From positions 1,536,501-1,600,500 of the forward strand of contig NZ_JACJUO010000001.1 of the NCBI RefSeq assembly GCF_014397025.1: a DNA stretch of 64,000 bases, written 5' to 3'. The stretch is from Ochrobactrum sp. Marseille-Q0166. Lineage in GTDB: Bacteria; Pseudomonadota; Alphaproteobacteria; Rhizobiales; Rhizobiaceae. Below, one piece after another: positions 45,431 through 56,234 of the stretch. Made by a program: the position numbers and the translations under genes. How positions within the stretch are numbered: position 1 is the first letter of the stretch; every line of letters begins with the position of its first letter. The notes under the pieces are model-generated. The model was not told the origin of the DNA and ran no database searches. It was given only the letters and a program-made list of their open reading frames with translations.

Positions 45431-46274
45431 TTACCGTTTCTCGTGGCACTTTCGGGAACCCGACTATTTTGCCGCCGGTGTTTACATCCATAACCGCGGG
45501 TAGCAACGGCTTTTGATCCAATTGCTTCGCCCATTCGAGCAATTCCATACGGCCGTCAAAATGCTCCGCAACCGCTGTACAACTCTCAACCCAGTCCCCT
45601 GTGTTGATGTACTCAACACCATTCATTTTCTCTATTGTTGCATGATGGATATGTCCGCAGATAACCCCATCGACACCAATGCGCTGCGCCTCTTCTGAAA
45701 CCACGTCTTCAAATTTACCGATGAAGTTAACCGCTTTTTTGACCCGGAATTTCGCCCAAGCAGAAAACGACCAATAGCGAAGGCCAAACTTGGCGCGTAC
45801 GCGGTTCATAATCGTGTTGATCCAAATGGCGGTGTCGTAAGCCCAATCACCGAGATAGGCGATGAAGCGCGCATTTCGTACCACTACGTCAAACTGGTCA
45901 CCGTGAATTACGAGAAACTTACGTCCGTCAGCCGCTTCATGAATTGCACGGTTCATCACCTCGATACCACCGAAATGCGTCCCTTGGAAATTGCGCAGAA
46001 ACTCATCATGATTGCCGGCGATATAAATGATCGTCGCGCCCTTACGACTTTTGCGCAGAAGCTTCTGCACAACATCATTGTGTTCTTGTGGCCAATGCCA
46101 ATTGCGTCGCAAGCGCCAACCATCAACGATATCGCCAACTAAATAAATCATTTCCGCATCATGACGGCGCAGAAATTCCAGCAAAAGTTCGGCCTGAGCC
46201 GCTTTAGAACCTAGATGCACGTCAGAAACGAACAGGGTGCGGTATTTCTTTGGCGCAGTCTGTTCTTCGCTCAT
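45417..46274 (-). CDS. Metallophosphoesterase, UDP-2,3-diacylglucosamine diphosphatase-like
   Basis: A 285-residue calcineurin-type phosphoesterase. Metal-binding motifs in order: SDVHLGS, GDIVDGW, GNHDEF, HGDQFD and GHIHHATI. It is often named after LpxH, but at 285 residues it is longer and most Alphaproteobacteria use LpxI for that step, so another phospholipid or sugar-phosphate substrate is likely. AAGGA precedes ATG 46274. It is translationally coupled to the glycosyltransferase gene. Confidence 0.82.
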   Translation of the reverse strand: MSEEQTAPKKYRTLFVSDVHLGSKAAQAELLLEFLRRHDAEMIYLVGDIVDGWRLRRNWHWPQEHNDVVQKLLRKSRKGATIIYIAGNHDEFLRNFQGTHFGGIEVMNRAIHEAADGRKFLVIHGDQFDVVVRNARFIAYLGDWAYDTAIWINTIMNRVRAKFGLRYWSFSAWAKFRVKKAVNFIGKFEDVVSEEAQRIGVDGVICGHIHHATIEKMNGVEYINTGDWVESCTAVAEHFDGRMELLEWAKQLDQKPLLPAVMDVNTGGKIVGFPKVPRETVNGSR

Positions 46275-46404
46275 TGGGTTGTCCTTCCGATGGCAACCTG
46301 AATTTGAGCGAAGAAGACCTGATTCAGGTCACAGGCATATGACGATGGAAATTATGCAACCTAAAACTCGTTGCACCCATGCTAACGCGAATAATCAGCA
46401 ATGA

Positions 46405-47487
46405 TTATTCTTCGACCCCTGTATATCGCAACGTCGGGCGAACAAGCCAAGGGGTTTGCATTTGCTCACGGCAATGAGCAACCCAACCGACAGTTCGTCC
46501 CATAGCGACTACACAACTGAACACCTCTGAAGGAAAACCCAACTGCTCTAGTAGCAGAGCAGAATAAATCTTGTGTCGAGTGAATAATCCGTTATTCCCA
46601 TTATAGTTATTTTGGTCATCTATAAATTTATCGTCAAGACTTTCAATTAAAGATACCTTACTTGAAACTCTTAAGCCTATATCGTTCTGAAGATTGACGA
46701 GCGTTGACTTGATTATGTCAGCTCTTACATCTCCATTAGACGTTGATAAGCTGCCGCGTTCTTGAGTGGGCGCATTGCCATCAATGGCAGCAACTGGCCA
46801 ATCATCCGTCATTTTTTCCGATGAAAGAATATCGAGGATGTTCGAAGCTGCGGTAGGATTACACTTTTGATTTTTTTCTGAAAGAACAGAAAGAGCAGTA
46901 ATTATTGAGGACGTAATTGATTGCCGTTCCGATGCTGAAATTCGCGCAGCTAACGTTGCTGGTGTGAGGCCAAAATCCACGACAGAAATAAGAAAGGTAT
47001 CGAGAGCTTGCGCTTCCTGCGGCTCAGGCATAGAAACATTCATCATTCGTAAAATATCTGCGCTATGAGGCAACGATGAATCAGGGCGAATTATATGCCT
47101 TCCACGTTTCATACGTATGAAAGCAGGTGCAAATACCGCCGGTGCAGCGACCACGTGCAGTGCGGTCGTAAAGTCATTACCATCAGGAATGCGGCTTACC
47201 AAAGCGCGAATTGCCTCCAGCGGTGACATTTCCAGTAAAGTATCGTCGATTTCTTCAGTGTAATGAAAGATCTGCTCTCGCGCCTGCCCAAGAGCAAATT
47301 GCAAATTATCATCAAACATATTCTTCTGGAAAAAATTAGGCCATAATAAATCGATACAGCCCTCTATTTTCACATCATGACAAATTCTTTTTATTGATTT
47401 TCCTAATAAAAAGAAATCACCTGTTTGATCATCATACCTTGAAATAATTGTTTCAGAGAAAACTACGTCATTGCAATTATCTTTCAT
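46405..47487 (-). CDS. Citrate synthase-like protein lacking catalytic residues
   Basis: A 360-residue protein with a citrate synthase fold pattern: an N-terminal VVFSETIISRYDDQTGDFFLLG segment, the central DFGLTPATLAARIS helix, and C-terminal IYSALLLEQLGFP, AMGRTVGWVAHCREQ and the final RPTLRYTG. The residues that do chemistry in citrate synthase are all missing: no GPxHGG histidine, no GFGHRVY histidine, and the NVDFYS aspartate is RHKIYS. The usual ADHxxNAST histidine is phenylalanine. Yet the frame is intact and GGAG lies nine bases before ATG 47487. It is Asn- and AT-rich and may be a pseudoenzyme or a relaxed paralogue. Upstream is an AT-rich gap. Confidence 0.75.
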   Translation of the reverse strand: MKDNCNDVVFSETIISRYDDQTGDFFLLGKSIKRICHDVKIEGCIDLLWPNFFQKNMFDDNLQFALGQAREQIFHYTEEIDDTLLEMSPLEAIRALVSRIPDGNDFTTALHVVAAPAVFAPAFIRMKRGRHIIRPDSSLPHSADILRMMNVSMPEPQEAQALDTFLISVVDFGLTPATLAARISASERQSITSSIITALSVLSEKNQKCNPTAASNILDILSSEKMTDDWPVAAIDGNAPTQERGSLSTSNGDVRADIIKSTLVNLQNDIGLRVSSKVSLIESLDDKFIDDQNNYNGNNGLFTRHKIYSALLLEQLGFPSEVFSCVVAMGRTVGWVAHCREQMQTPWLVRPTLRYTGVEE

Positions 47488-47918
47488 TAAAATTACTCCG
47501 ATTTTTACAAAATAAGATGTTATAATAACTCACTTTTTGAACAAATAAATCGAATAATGTTGTTAGCTAATTATAATTAATCTAATTTAAAAATTTTAAT
47601 TCACAAATAGTATTGATTACTAAAAAGAAGGATAAATATAAGTAGCATAAAATTATCTTTCCTTAAAAATATACTTGAAATTTTTTCATATTTTGAACGA
47701 GACATTATCTCGCTGCATCCAATAAAAAATTTAAATTTTCTAACGTGGATAAAAGAGCAGTTGATTTGATATTACCGCATTTGCGTAATAACTGCTTGTT
47801 AGAATCGGGCCTACATTATTTTGGAAGTTTGAGATAGAAGCGACATTGGCTCAACGGGTGCGAATTGCCATCTGCGAAATTCCCCTATTGCAAGCATGAA
47901 CCGGAAAGCGATGCGATC
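47488..47918. other. Very AT-rich intergenic region
   Basis: 431 bases between the divergent citrate synthase-like gene and the malic enzyme gene, with long runs of A and T at 47510-47720. It contrasts with the rest of the window. I see no gene, repeat or clear promoter. Confidence 0.5.
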
Positions 47919-50246
47919 ATGACGAATAAAAAGACACCTAAAACCTCCACGCGTTCGGATTTTGATGAAGCGGCTCTCTTCTTTCATCGCTATCCAAAGC
48001 CGGGAAAACTTGAGATTCAGGCAACCAAACCGCTCGGCAATCAGCGCGACCTTGCACTTGCCTATTCACCTGGTGTCGCTGCTCCGTGTCTCGCAATTCA
48101 TGAAGACCCTTCGACCGCTGCTGAATATACAGCGCGCGGTAATCTCGTAGCCGTTGTTTCGAATGGCACAGCAGTTTTGGGTCTTGGAGATATTGGTGCA
48201 CTTGCATCAAAGCCGGTTATGGAAGGCAAGGCTGTCCTGTTCAAAAAATTCGCAGACATTGACGTCTTCGATATTGAAATTGATGCGCATGAAATCAACC
48301 GAATGGTTGATGTAATATCAGCGCTTGAACCTACGTTCGGCGGCATCAATCTTGAAGACATCAAGGCGCCGGAATGCTTCGAAGTTGAAGAACAGCTTCG
48401 TGAAAAGATGAATATCCCGGTTTTCCATGATGACCAGCATGGAACGGCTATTATCGTTGCTGCCGCTGTTCTTAATGGTCTGGAACTGGCAGGTAAAGAC
48501 ATCGCAAGTGCAAAGATCGTCACTTCTGGTGCGGGCGCTGCGGCACTCGCCTGTCTTAACCTGCTCGTTAAGCTTGGCGCAAAGCGTGAGAATATTTTTG
48601 TCTGCGATCTTGAAGGCGTTGTTTATGAAGGCCGTAACGTCCTTATGGATCGCTGGAAAGACGTGTACGCTCAAAAAACAGATGCTCGCGTTCTGGCTGA
48701 TGTTATTGGCGGTGCAGATGTATTCCTCGGTCTATCGGCCGCGGGTGTGCTGAAGCCCGAATTACTCAAGCAGATGGCTGAGAAGCCGCTTATTATGGCG
48801 CTCGCCAATCCAACCCCTGAAATCATGCCAGAGGCGGCGCGCGAAGCACGCGCTGATGCGATGATATGTACGGGACGCTCGGACTATCCAAATCAGGTTA
48901 ATAACGTTCTTTGTTTCCCTTACATTTTCCGCGGTGCGCTGGATGTTGGTGCAACAGCCATCAATGAAGAAATGAAGCTTTCTGCGGTGCGCGCAATTGC
49001 TGCGCTTGCCCGTGAAGAGCCCTCAGATGTAGCGGCCCGCGCCTATTCGGGTGATACACCGACGTTTGGGCCCAACTACCTTATTCCATCTCCCTTCGAT
49101 CAGCGCTTGATCTTGCGCATCGCGCCCGCAGTTGCTAAGGCCGCAATGGACAGCGGGGTCGCAACACGCCCAATCGAAGATTGGGAAGCTTATACAGATC
49201 GCTTAACGCGTTTCGTTTTCCGGTCCGGCCTTATCATGAAGCCGGTTTTTGCCGCAGCACGCGCGCAAAGCAAACCAATGCGCGTGATTTATGCTGACGG
49301 TGAAGATGAACGTGTATTACGCGCGGCTCAGGTTGTGATTGAAGAAGGTATCGCCTCGCCAATCCTGGTCGGTCGCCCGCACGTTATTGAAACTCGCCTT
49401 AGCCGCTATGGTTTGAAAATCCGCGCAGGTGTAGATTTTGACCTTATTAATCCTGAAGATGATCCCCGCTATCGTGATTATGTGGACCTTTACCTGTCTT
49501 ACGCAGGCCGACAAGGTATAACCCCAGAAGCCGCACGCACTATCGTTCGTACGAATTCGACAGCCATTGCTGCTCTTGCGGTAATGCGCGACGAAGCAGA
49601 TGCAATGATCTGTGGATTGGAAGGTCGTTTCGAACGTCATACACGTGTCGTCAAACAGATCATCGGAAAACTACCCGGGATCCGTGATTACTCTGCATTA
49701 AGCCTACTGATTTCACAGCGCGGCGCGCTATTCTTGACGGACACCTATGTCAGTGTGGAACCTAGTGCAGAAGAGATTGCTGAAATGGCAATTCTGGCAG
49801 CAAAAGAAATTCGTCGGTTTGGTATTGAACCCAAAGCTGCTCTTGTTTCCCACTCGAACTTTGGTTCAAAAGAATCTGCCAGCGCTGAAAAAATGCGGCG
49901 CGCCGCTGCTATCCTTGCTGAGAAAGCACCCGATCTTGAATCCGACGGTGAAATGCATGGTGATTCTGCACTTTCACAAGCTTTACGCGACCGCGTATTC
50001 CCGAATTCGCGTCTCAAGGGCGAAGCCAATCTGCTTGTCTTTCCTAATCTTGACGCTGCAAACATTACACTGAACGTCGTAAAGACAGTAACGGACGCAC
50101 TGCATGTAGGACCGATTTTGCTCGGTGCTGCACGTCCAGCCCATATCTTAACGCCTTCCGTAACGTCGCGCGGAGTTGTTAATATGACGGCATTAGCTGT
50201 TGTTGAGGCAATACAAAAATCAAATGAAATCAATAGGAAGATGTAA
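47919..50246 (+). CDS. maeB: NADP-dependent malic enzyme with phosphotransacetylase-like domain
   Basis: A 775-residue MaeB-type enzyme that decarboxylates malate to pyruvate. The N-terminal malic enzyme half shows [51 protein letters not shown] and [14 protein letters not shown]. The C-terminal half (about 440-775) is the phosphotransacetylase-like domain that binds acetyl-CoA as a regulator but usually does not catalyse. I chose ATG 47919, with GGAAAG upstream; the longer TTG start at 47865 adds 18 unlike residues. Confidence 0.93.
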   Translation: MTNKKTPKTSTRSDFDEAALFFHRYPKPGKLEIQATKPLGNQRDLALAYSPGVAAPCLAIHEDPSTAAEYTARGNLVAVVSNGTAVLGLGDIGALASKPVMEGKAVLFKKFADIDVFDIEIDAHEINRMVDVISALEPTFGGINLEDIKAPECFEVEEQLREKMNIPVFHDDQHGTAIIVAAAVLNGLELAGKDIASAKIVTSGAGAAALACLNLLVKLGAKRENIFVCDLEGVVYEGRNVLMDRWKDVYAQKTDARVLADVIGGADVFLGLSAAGVLKPELLKQMAEKPLIMALANPTPEIMPEAAREARADAMICTGRSDYPNQVNNVLCFPYIFRGALDVGATAINEEMKLSAVRAIAALAREEPSDVAARAYSGDTPTFGPNYLIPSPFDQRLILRIAPAVAKAAMDSGVATRPIEDWEAYTDRLTRFVFRSGLIMKPVFAAARAQSKPMRVIYADGEDERVLRAAQVVIEEGIASPILVGRPHVIETRLSRYGLKIRAGVDFDLINPEDDPRYRDYVDLYLSYAGRQGITPEAARTIVRTNSTAIAALAVMRDEADAMICGLEGRFERHTRVVKQIIGKLPGIRDYSALSLLISQRGALFLTDTYVSVEPSAEEIAEMAILAAKEIRRFGIEPKAALVSHSNFGSKESASAEKMRRAAAILAEKAPDLESDGEMHGDSALSQALRDRVFPNSRLKGEANLLVFPNLDAANITLNVVKTVTDALHVGPILLGAARPAHILTPSVTSRGVVNMTALAVVEAIQKSNEINRKM

Positions 50247-50282
50247 TTAAGTGCAAGCTTATTTATAATATATACTTTATAT

Positions 50283-50325
50283 AAATGCCAAGTATTTAAT
50301 AAATACTTGGCATTTATGTTTTTTT
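50283..50325 (+). terminator. Rho-independent terminator of maeB
   Basis: A perfect 15-bp AT-rich stem, AAATGCCAAGTATTT with AAATACTTGGCATTT, an AAT loop, and a run of seven T. Confidence 0.93.
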
Positions 50326-50377
50326 AACTATAGTCATCCAACATTCAGGCATACGGACAACGGGATGGGCTTGTTCT

Positions 50378-51151
50378 ATGGTGATTGTTGACAGGAAAAT
50401 TTGTAAGTTACGGCCGGCGATATTTTTTTTCGCTGCAATTGGCATTTTAAGCGGATGTACTACGACAACAAACAAGTCGAGTTTGCCTTGTAACTCTAGA
50501 GAAGTTACCAATCTTCGTAAACAGATTGAGCCAACAAAGTTTAAACTCAAAGTCAATCAAAGACAGCTTACACTTATTCGCAGCGATCTTTATAAAGAAA
50601 GTTGTAGCGGAGGTATTTTTTCTCCTACAAACAAGTCAGCGACATGTGAGCGCTTGAAAAAGCAGGAAGAAAGTCTGATTACCGAACGTCGATCACTTGA
50701 GAAACGTTTGGCGGAAATAAGCGCTGCTATTGCAGGCCAGTCGTATAGTGGTAAACACGTTAATTCATGTAAAGCCGCTTGGTTGCCTATTCGAACAAAC
50801 AAGAAAAGCGCGGCTAAGACTGCTGATATGAAAGTATCTGCACACAAGCAACAAGTTGGAAAACTGGCTAAGATTGATAAGGTTCCAAAGGCTGATGCTT
50901 CAATTATAGAAGACTATATTGTTCCGGCATCTTCGCCTCCGGAAACCAATAAATTGGATCCTGTCGCTTACACATCTTCTGGACAACCCTTATCGCAGTC
51001 TCCGAATTACGTTGCGCCGGCAGCAATTTCGCCGCCGACAGAACGTTCTTATTCAGACAGCTCAAAAGTCAGAGTGATCGGATCGTCGTTTTTTCCGGAC
51101 CAATCAAAACCAGTAGATCCGCAAGCTCCGGACCATGCGCCTGCCCCGTAA
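50378..51151 (+). CDS. Putative lipoprotein with coiled coil
   Basis: A 257-residue protein with a lipoprotein signal (lipobox LSGC at about residue 27). Residues 38-120 include a charged helical stretch that could form a coiled coil ([20 protein letters not shown]), the middle is Lys and Ala rich, and the last 90 residues are Pro/Ser rich, ending in [27 protein letters not shown] precedes ATG 50378. The last 83 bases lie antisense over the 3' end of gltX. The gene is AT-rich like the gap before maeB. Function unknown. Confidence 0.62.
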   Translation: MVIVDRKICKLRPAIFFFAAIGILSGCTTTTNKSSLPCNSREVTNLRKQIEPTKFKLKVNQRQLTLIRSDLYKESCSGGIFSPTNKSATCERLKKQEESLITERRSLEKRLAEISAAIAGQSYSGKHVNSCKAAWLPIRTNKKSAAKTADMKVSAHKQQVGKLAKIDKVPKADASIIEDYIVPASSPPETNKLDPVAYTSSGQPLSQSPNYVAPAAISPPTERSYSDSSKVRVIGSSFFPDQSKPVDPQAPDHAPAP

Positions 51152-52442
51152 GCGCGATGCGCAGGGGCATGAACAGCGTCTTGCCCTTGCGTCCTGTTGC
51201 CGCTTTCACAGCGTCGGTCCAGGTCTTCCACGTCTGCTTGTCCCAAGGGGCAGCCGGTAGCAGTTTAAACGCTTCCCGCACAAATGCCTGATCTTCCTCA
51301 GACAGTTCCGGCTTTTCCGGTAAGTTGCCGTTGATGATCTCCCACCAATGGGCCACATCATTGAAGCGATCAAGATTGCCACGAACGGTCAGCCAGAAAG
51401 GCTCTGCCTGATGGCCTGAAATGCCGAGTGCTTCAAGACGCTCTTTTGCTTTTTCGAAAGGCATATCATGGAGCAGGGCCCGGTTAAGCGTATCAAGTTC
51501 CGCTGGATCAAATTTTGCCGACGACTTTGAAATCGCAGCCAGATCAAAACGTTCTGCCAAGGCATCCATATCTACCGCTGCCGAAACGGACTCGGATGTT
51601 CCGATCAGAATAGCCAGCGAAGCGACCGACATAGGTTCATAACCGCTTTCACGTAAGCTACCGACAGAAAGCGCGCCAGAGCGTTTCGAAAGACCCTCAC
51701 CCGAAACCGTGGTGAGCAGGTTGTGGTGTCCAAAGACCGGCGGCTCGGCACCGAGCGCCCTGAAGATAGCAATCTGAACGCCCGAATTGGTGACGTGGTC
51801 GTCGCCACGGATGATGTGGGTGATACCAAGATCAATATCATCGACAACCGATGGCAGCGTGTAGAGATAAGTGCCGTCTTCGCGAACCAGAACCGGATCG
51901 GACATCGATGCCAGATCGACAGTCTGCGGGCCACGCACCAGATCGTCCCAATGAACTTCAGTACGTGTGGTCGTAAAAGGGTCGCTTTCGAAATTCGGCA
52001 AAAGGAAGCGCCAATGTGGCTTGCGGCCTTCGGCTTCAAAAGCTGCCTTCTCCTGATCCGTCAGCTTCAGGGCTTCACGGCCATAAACTGGCGGCAGACG
52101 ACGCGCGAGACGCAGCTTGCGGCGGCGTTCGAGTTCATCGGCCGTTTCATAGCAGGCATAAAGAAGACCGGCCTGCTTCAGCTTTTCGACGGCTTTGGCA
52201 TACACATCAAAACGCTTCGACTGATATTCAACCCGGTCAGGCGTAACGCCCAGCCACGCGAGATCAACGGCAATGGCATCTGCATATTCCTGCCTGGAGC
52301 GCTCAACGTCTGTATCATCGTAACGCAAAATGAAATTGCCACCGTTCTTTTTGGCGTAAAGCCAGTTTGAAAGCGCGGTGCGCGTATTGCCAATATGAAT
52401 ATACCCCGTCGGCGACGGTGCAAAACGAACGGTAAGAGTCAT
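51069..52442 (-). CDS. gltX: Glutamate--tRNA ligase
   Basis: A 457-residue class I synthetase that charges tRNA(Glu). The HIGH motif is [15 protein letters not shown] and the KMSKS-like motif is GLSKRSGAL at about residue 243. The HCxC-type zinc region is absent. Alphaproteobacteria usually carry two GltX copies, one of which may charge tRNA(Gln) as well; this sequence with SKRSG resembles the second type, but only one copy is in the window. It is 11 bases downstream of nadE and overlaps the convergent lipoprotein gene by 83 bases. Confidence 0.93.
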   Translation of the reverse strand: MTLTVRFAPSPTGYIHIGNTRTALSNWLYAKKNGGNFILRYDDTDVERSRQEYADAIAVDLAWLGVTPDRVEYQSKRFDVYAKAVEKLKQAGLLYACYETADELERRRKLRLARRLPPVYGREALKLTDQEKAAFEAEGRKPHWRFLLPNFESDPFTTTRTEVHWDDLVRGPQTVDLASMSDPVLVREDGTYLYTLPSVVDDIDLGITHIIRGDDHVTNSGVQIAIFRALGAEPPVFGHHNLLTTVSGEGLSKRSGALSVGSLRESGYEPMSVASLAILIGTSESVSAAVDMDALAERFDLAAISKSSAKFDPAELDTLNRALLHDMPFEKAKERLEALGISGHQAEPFWLTVRGNLDRFNDVAHWWEIINGNLPEKPELSEEDQAFVREAFKLLPAAPWDKQTWKTWTDAVKAATGRKGKTLFMPLRIALTGQAHGPELADLLVLIGPEKTTIRSL

Positions 52443-52453
52443 GACTAAATCTT

Positions 52454-54106
52454 TCAGCGGTCGCGGAAGCGGTTCGTTATTGGATAACGACGATCACGTC
52501 CGAAATTCTTCTTTGTAATTTTGACACCGGGTGCAGATTGACGGCGCTTGTATTCTGCCAGATTAAGGAGATGTTCGATCCGTTGCACGGTCTCAAGCTG
52601 ATGGCCACGCGCGACGATCTCAGCATTGCTCATTTCGTTTTCCACCAGGCATTCGAGAATGTCGTCCAATACAGGATAAGGTGGCAGACTGTCCTGATCA
52701 GTCTGATTTTCACGCAATTCTGCGGATGGTGCCTTTGAAATGATGTTCTGCGGGATCACCTCACCGGAAGGACCAAGGCTGCCAACCGGAACATTGTTGT
52801 TGCGCCACTCAGACAGCGCATAGACCTGCATCTTATAGACGTCCTTGATGGGGTTGAAGCCGCCATTCATGTCGCCATAAAGCGTTGCATAACCAACCGA
52901 CATTTCCGACTTGTTGCCCGTGGTGATAACCATCGAACCGAACTTGTTTGAAATTGCCATCAGGATTGTGCCACGCGCGCGGCTTTGCAGGTTTTCTTCG
53001 GTAACGCCGCTCTCGGTACCTTCAAACATTGGCCTTAAAGCAGACAGGAAACCTTCGACCGGCTCTGCGATTGGCACAATGTCGTAACGCACACCGAGCG
53101 CCTTCGCACAATCGGCAGCATCTTTCAGCGACTCTTCTGAAGTGTAACGATAAGGCAGCATCACGCAGCGCACGCGATCCTTACCCAATGCATCAACTCC
53201 CAACGCCGTACAGATCGCCGAGTCGATACCACCTGACAGACCAAGCACAACGTCCTTGAAACCATTCTTGTTCACATAATCACGCAGGCCGAGCATACAG
53301 GCTGCATAATCAGCTTCGAGACCTTCTGGCAGCTTTGCCTTTTCGGCTGCTTCGCAATACCAGCCCTCGCCGTTCCGCTTCCACACAGTCAGCGTGATCG
53401 CTTCTGCAAATTGCGGCATCTGCAAGCTAAGGGTCTTGTCGGAGTTGAACACAAAAGAGCCACCATCGAAAACCAGCTCGTCCTGCCCGCCAATCTGATT
53501 GGCATAGAGCATTGGGAGTTCGGTTTCGATAACCTGCTTCAGCACGACCTGATAGCGACGCTCAATCTTGGCGCGATGATAAGGCGAGCCGTTTGGCACC
53601 AAGAGAAGTTCAGCACCACTTTCAGCCAGCGTTTCCGCTACACCGAGATCGCCCCAGATATCTTCGCAGATCGGGATACCGATGCGTACACCACGGAAAT
53701 TGACGGGGCCAGGCATTGGACCTGGCTGGAAAACGCGCTTTTCATCAAATTCCCCGTAGTTCGGCAAATCGACCTTGAAACGCTCGGCGATGATTTCGCC
53801 GCCATCGAGTACTGCAATCGAATTATGCAAACCGCTGTTACGTTGCATCGGTGTGCCGATAATAACGCCCGGGCCGCCATCAGCCGTGTCTTTGGCAAGC
53901 TCAGCTACGGCCTTTTCACAGGCTGCAACAAAAGCAGTCTTGAGAACAAGATCTTCCGGCGGATAGCCTGCAATAAACAACTCTGTGAACATCACGAGGT
54001 CGGCGTTCATTTTGGCTGCTTCTGCACGGGCAACACGAGCCTTGGCAAGATTTCCGGCGATGTCACCCATAACAGGATTGAGCTGTGCAACGGCAATACG
54101 AAGCAT
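52454..54106 (-). CDS. nadE: Glutamine-dependent NAD+ synthase
   Basis: A 550-residue two-domain enzyme for the last step of NAD synthesis. The N-terminal nitrilase-type amidase carries the Glu in [15 protein letters not shown], the Lys in [18 protein letters not shown] and the Cys in [13 protein letters not shown]. The C-terminal synthetase has the ATP P-loop [19 protein letters not shown], then RYTSEESL and [21 protein letters not shown] prefer ATG 54106 ([14 protein letters not shown]); ATG 54133 would add nine residues. It is followed closely by gltX. Confidence 0.92.
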   Translation of the reverse strand: MLRIAVAQLNPVMGDIAGNLAKARVARAEAAKMNADLVMFTELFIAGYPPEDLVLKTAFVAACEKAVAELAKDTADGGPGVIIGTPMQRNSGLHNSIAVLDGGEIIAERFKVDLPNYGEFDEKRVFQPGPMPGPVNFRGVRIGIPICEDIWGDLGVAETLAESGAELLLVPNGSPYHRAKIERRYQVVLKQVIETELPMLYANQIGGQDELVFDGGSFVFNSDKTLSLQMPQFAEAITLTVWKRNGEGWYCEAAEKAKLPEGLEADYAACMLGLRDYVNKNGFKDVVLGLSGGIDSAICTALGVDALGKDRVRCVMLPYRYTSEESLKDAADCAKALGVRYDIVPIAEPVEGFLSALRPMFEGTESGVTEENLQSRARGTILMAISNKFGSMVITTGNKSEMSVGYATLYGDMNGGFNPIKDVYKMQVYALSEWRNNNVPVGSLGPSGEVIPQNIISKAPSAELRENQTDQDSLPPYPVLDDILECLVENEMSNAEIVARGHQLETVQRIEHLLNLAEYKRRQSAPGVKITKKNFGRDRRYPITNRFRDR

Positions 54107-54199
54107 ATCGGGATTCTCGTTTACGCTGATCATGCGTCAGCTTTAGCGCGCTTGTGCAGTTAATTGCAACGGATGGCGAACAAGAACAGGCGTTCTTTG

Positions 54200-54550
54200 T
54201 CAGGTCTTATAGGTCATGATCAGAATATAGCCCCATGTAGCAGCCACAAACACAATCGCGATCAGAACGGCGAGCGAACCGCAGTCCTTTGCAATCTGAA
54301 TTTCTTTATGAAAATCACGCGAGACTGCATCGCAAGTGGCCTCAATACCCGTGTTGAGCACTTCAACCAGAATGAGGAACAGGATCGATCCCGTCATCAG
54401 CAGAAATGCCAACGGACTTGGAGCGAGGAAAAATGCGATTGGCAGCGAAAGCAGAAACAGGACAAGCTCCTGCTGCACCGCTTTCTCGTGCTTGGCCAAA
54501 TGCTTGAGAGCACGCATTGAATTGAGAAACGCCAGAATAATCCGCTTCAT
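54200..54550 (-). CDS. dgkA: Diacylglycerol kinase
   Basis: A 116-residue inner-membrane kinase that recycles diacylglycerol to phosphatidic acid. Three hydrophobic helices are visible, and the catalytic motif is LVEVLNTGIEATCDAV with conserved Glu and Asn, close to E. coli DgkA. The start is ATG 54550 (MKRIILAFLNSM) with GGGG upstream; a longer frame adds 11 residues. It is transcribed with the same polarity as aroG-like and nadE genes but separated from them. Confidence 0.9.
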   Translation of the reverse strand: MKRIILAFLNSMRALKHLAKHEKAVQQELVLFLLSLPIAFFLAPSPLAFLLMTGSILFLILVEVLNTGIEATCDAVSRDFHKEIQIAKDCGSLAVLIAIVFVAATWGYILIMTYKT

Positions 54551-54608
54551 CGATGCCCCAGGATGAGTTTTCGCCAAAATCAATAAGCAAATTCAGCCGA
54601 AATACAAC

Positions 54609-54634
54609 AGGGCGAAGGATGAATCCTCCGCCCT
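54609..54634 (-). terminator. Terminator of the DAHP synthase gene
   Basis: AGGGCGAAGGAT pairs with ATCCTCCGCCCT over 12 positions with one A-C mismatch, around a two-base gap. On the minus strand it is followed by GTTGTATTT. Confidence 0.75.
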
Positions 54635-54660
54635 GCGTTGAATGATGTGATTGGACCGGA

Positions 54661-56040
54661 TCAGGCGTTAACGGCCTGTTTTTCCGAACCGGAGTCCCGT
54701 TCCTTCTTGAGCAATTCTGCCAGAAGGAAGGCCAGCTCAAGCGCCTGATCGGCGTTCAGACGTGGATCGCAGTGCGTATGGTAACGGTCGTGCAAGTCTT
54801 CCGCCGAAATTGCACGAGCGCCGCCGGTGCATTCGGTAACGTTCTTGCCAGTCATTTCGACATGGATACCACCCGGATGCGAACCCTCAGCGCGATGGAT
54901 CGCGAAGAAGGATTCAACTTCCTTGAGAATACGGTCGAACGGGCGCGTCTTGTAACCGCCTGCGGTAATGGTGTTGCCGTGCATCGGGTCACAAGACCAG
55001 ATAACCTTGCGGCCTTCCCGCTCAACAGCACGGATGAGCTGTGGCAGATGATCGCCGACCTTGTCGTAACCGAAACGAGCGATGAGCGTCAGACGACCTG
55101 CTTCATTTTCAGGGTTGAGAAGATCAATGAGACGGATGAGATCATCCGGTTGCAGCGATGGGCCACATTTCAGACCGAGCGGGTTCTTGATGCCTCGGCA
55201 ATATTCGATATGCGCGTGATCAGCCTGACGTGTGCGGTCGCCAATCCAGATCATGTGACCTGAAGTGCCGTACCAATCGCCGGAAGTTGAATCGACGCGC
55301 GTGAGCGCTTCTTCATAGCCAAGCAACAGTGCTTCATGGCTGGTGTAGAAATCGGTTTCACGGAGCGAATGATTGCTATCGGAAGTGATCCCTATCGCAC
55401 GCATGAAGTTCATCGTTTCCGAAATACGCTGAGCCAGCGCGGCATAGCGCTCTGCCTGGGGGCTTTTGCCTACAAAACCGAGCATCCACTGATGCACGTT
55501 CTCAAGGTTAGCATATCCACCCTGCGCGAATGCACGCAGCAGGTTAAGCGTTGCAGCAGACTGGCGGTAAGCCATGTCCTGACGCTGCGGATCAGGGATA
55601 CGCGAAGCTTCATCGAAATCGATGCCGTTGATGATGTCGCCACGGTATGACGGCAGCTCGACGCCATTGAGCTTTTCCATGTCGGAAGAACGCGGTTTTG
55701 CGAACTGACCGGCAATACGCCCCACCTTAACAACCGGCTTGGAGGCACCAAACGTCAGTACAACGGCCATCTGCAAAAAGACGCGGAAAAAGTCGCGGAT
55801 ATTGTCCGCGCCATGTTCTGCGAAACTTTCCGCACAATCGCCGCCCTGAAGCAGAAATGCCTTGCCTTCGGCAACATCCGCGAGCTGGTTCTTCAGCTTG
55901 CGGGCTTCACCTGCAAATACGAGCGGTGGATAGGTACGAAGGCGAGCTTCAACATCGGTCAGAGCCTGTGCGTCCGGATAAAACGGCACTTGCTTGATCG
56001 GTTTGTCTCTCCAGGAATTCGGGGTCCAGTTCTTCGTCAT
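54661..56040 (-). CDS. Class II 3-deoxy-7-phosphoheptulonate synthase
   Basis: A 459-residue plant/microbial-type DAHP synthase, the first enzyme of aromatic amino acid synthesis. The protein starts [20 protein letters not shown], with the metal- and substrate-binding blocks [56 protein letters not shown] and CDPMHGNTI, ending [18 protein letters not shown]. This class differs from E. coli AroG. It stands between dgkA and gor on the same strand. AGGTG precedes ATG 56040. Confidence 0.95.
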   Translation of the reverse strand: MTKNWTPNSWRDKPIKQVPFYPDAQALTDVEARLRTYPPLVFAGEARKLKNQLADVAEGKAFLLQGGDCAESFAEHGADNIRDFFRVFLQMAVVLTFGASKPVVKVGRIAGQFAKPRSSDMEKLNGVELPSYRGDIINGIDFDEASRIPDPQRQDMAYRQSAATLNLLRAFAQGGYANLENVHQWMLGFVGKSPQAERYAALAQRISETMNFMRAIGITSDSNHSLRETDFYTSHEALLLGYEEALTRVDSTSGDWYGTSGHMIWIGDRTRQADHAHIEYCRGIKNPLGLKCGPSLQPDDLIRLIDLLNPENEAGRLTLIARFGYDKVGDHLPQLIRAVEREGRKVIWSCDPMHGNTITAGGYKTRPFDRILKEVESFFAIHRAEGSHPGGIHVEMTGKNVTECTGGARAISAEDLHDRYHTHCDPRLNADQALELAFLLAELLKKERDSGSEKQAVNA

Positions 56041-56234
56041 TTCACACCTGTGTTAATTATCCGCGCGATTTCTCTCGGATTTTGTCCTCCTTAACACGAA
56101 AGCCGGCATCCGCTTCTATTGGGCAACTTAAAACCCAAACACGGAAACCGGCACACGTGACCGCGTTGATATAATGCAGACGCTCGCTTTATACCAGCAA
56201 GAATCGTTAACAGGATCAGCGTGCGACGAAAGAT

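Noticed and set aside
46510..46570. GCTCTAGTAGCAGAGC palindrome resembling the repeat element ends
   Set aside because: It lies inside the citrate synthase-like coding sequence and lacks the rest of the element.
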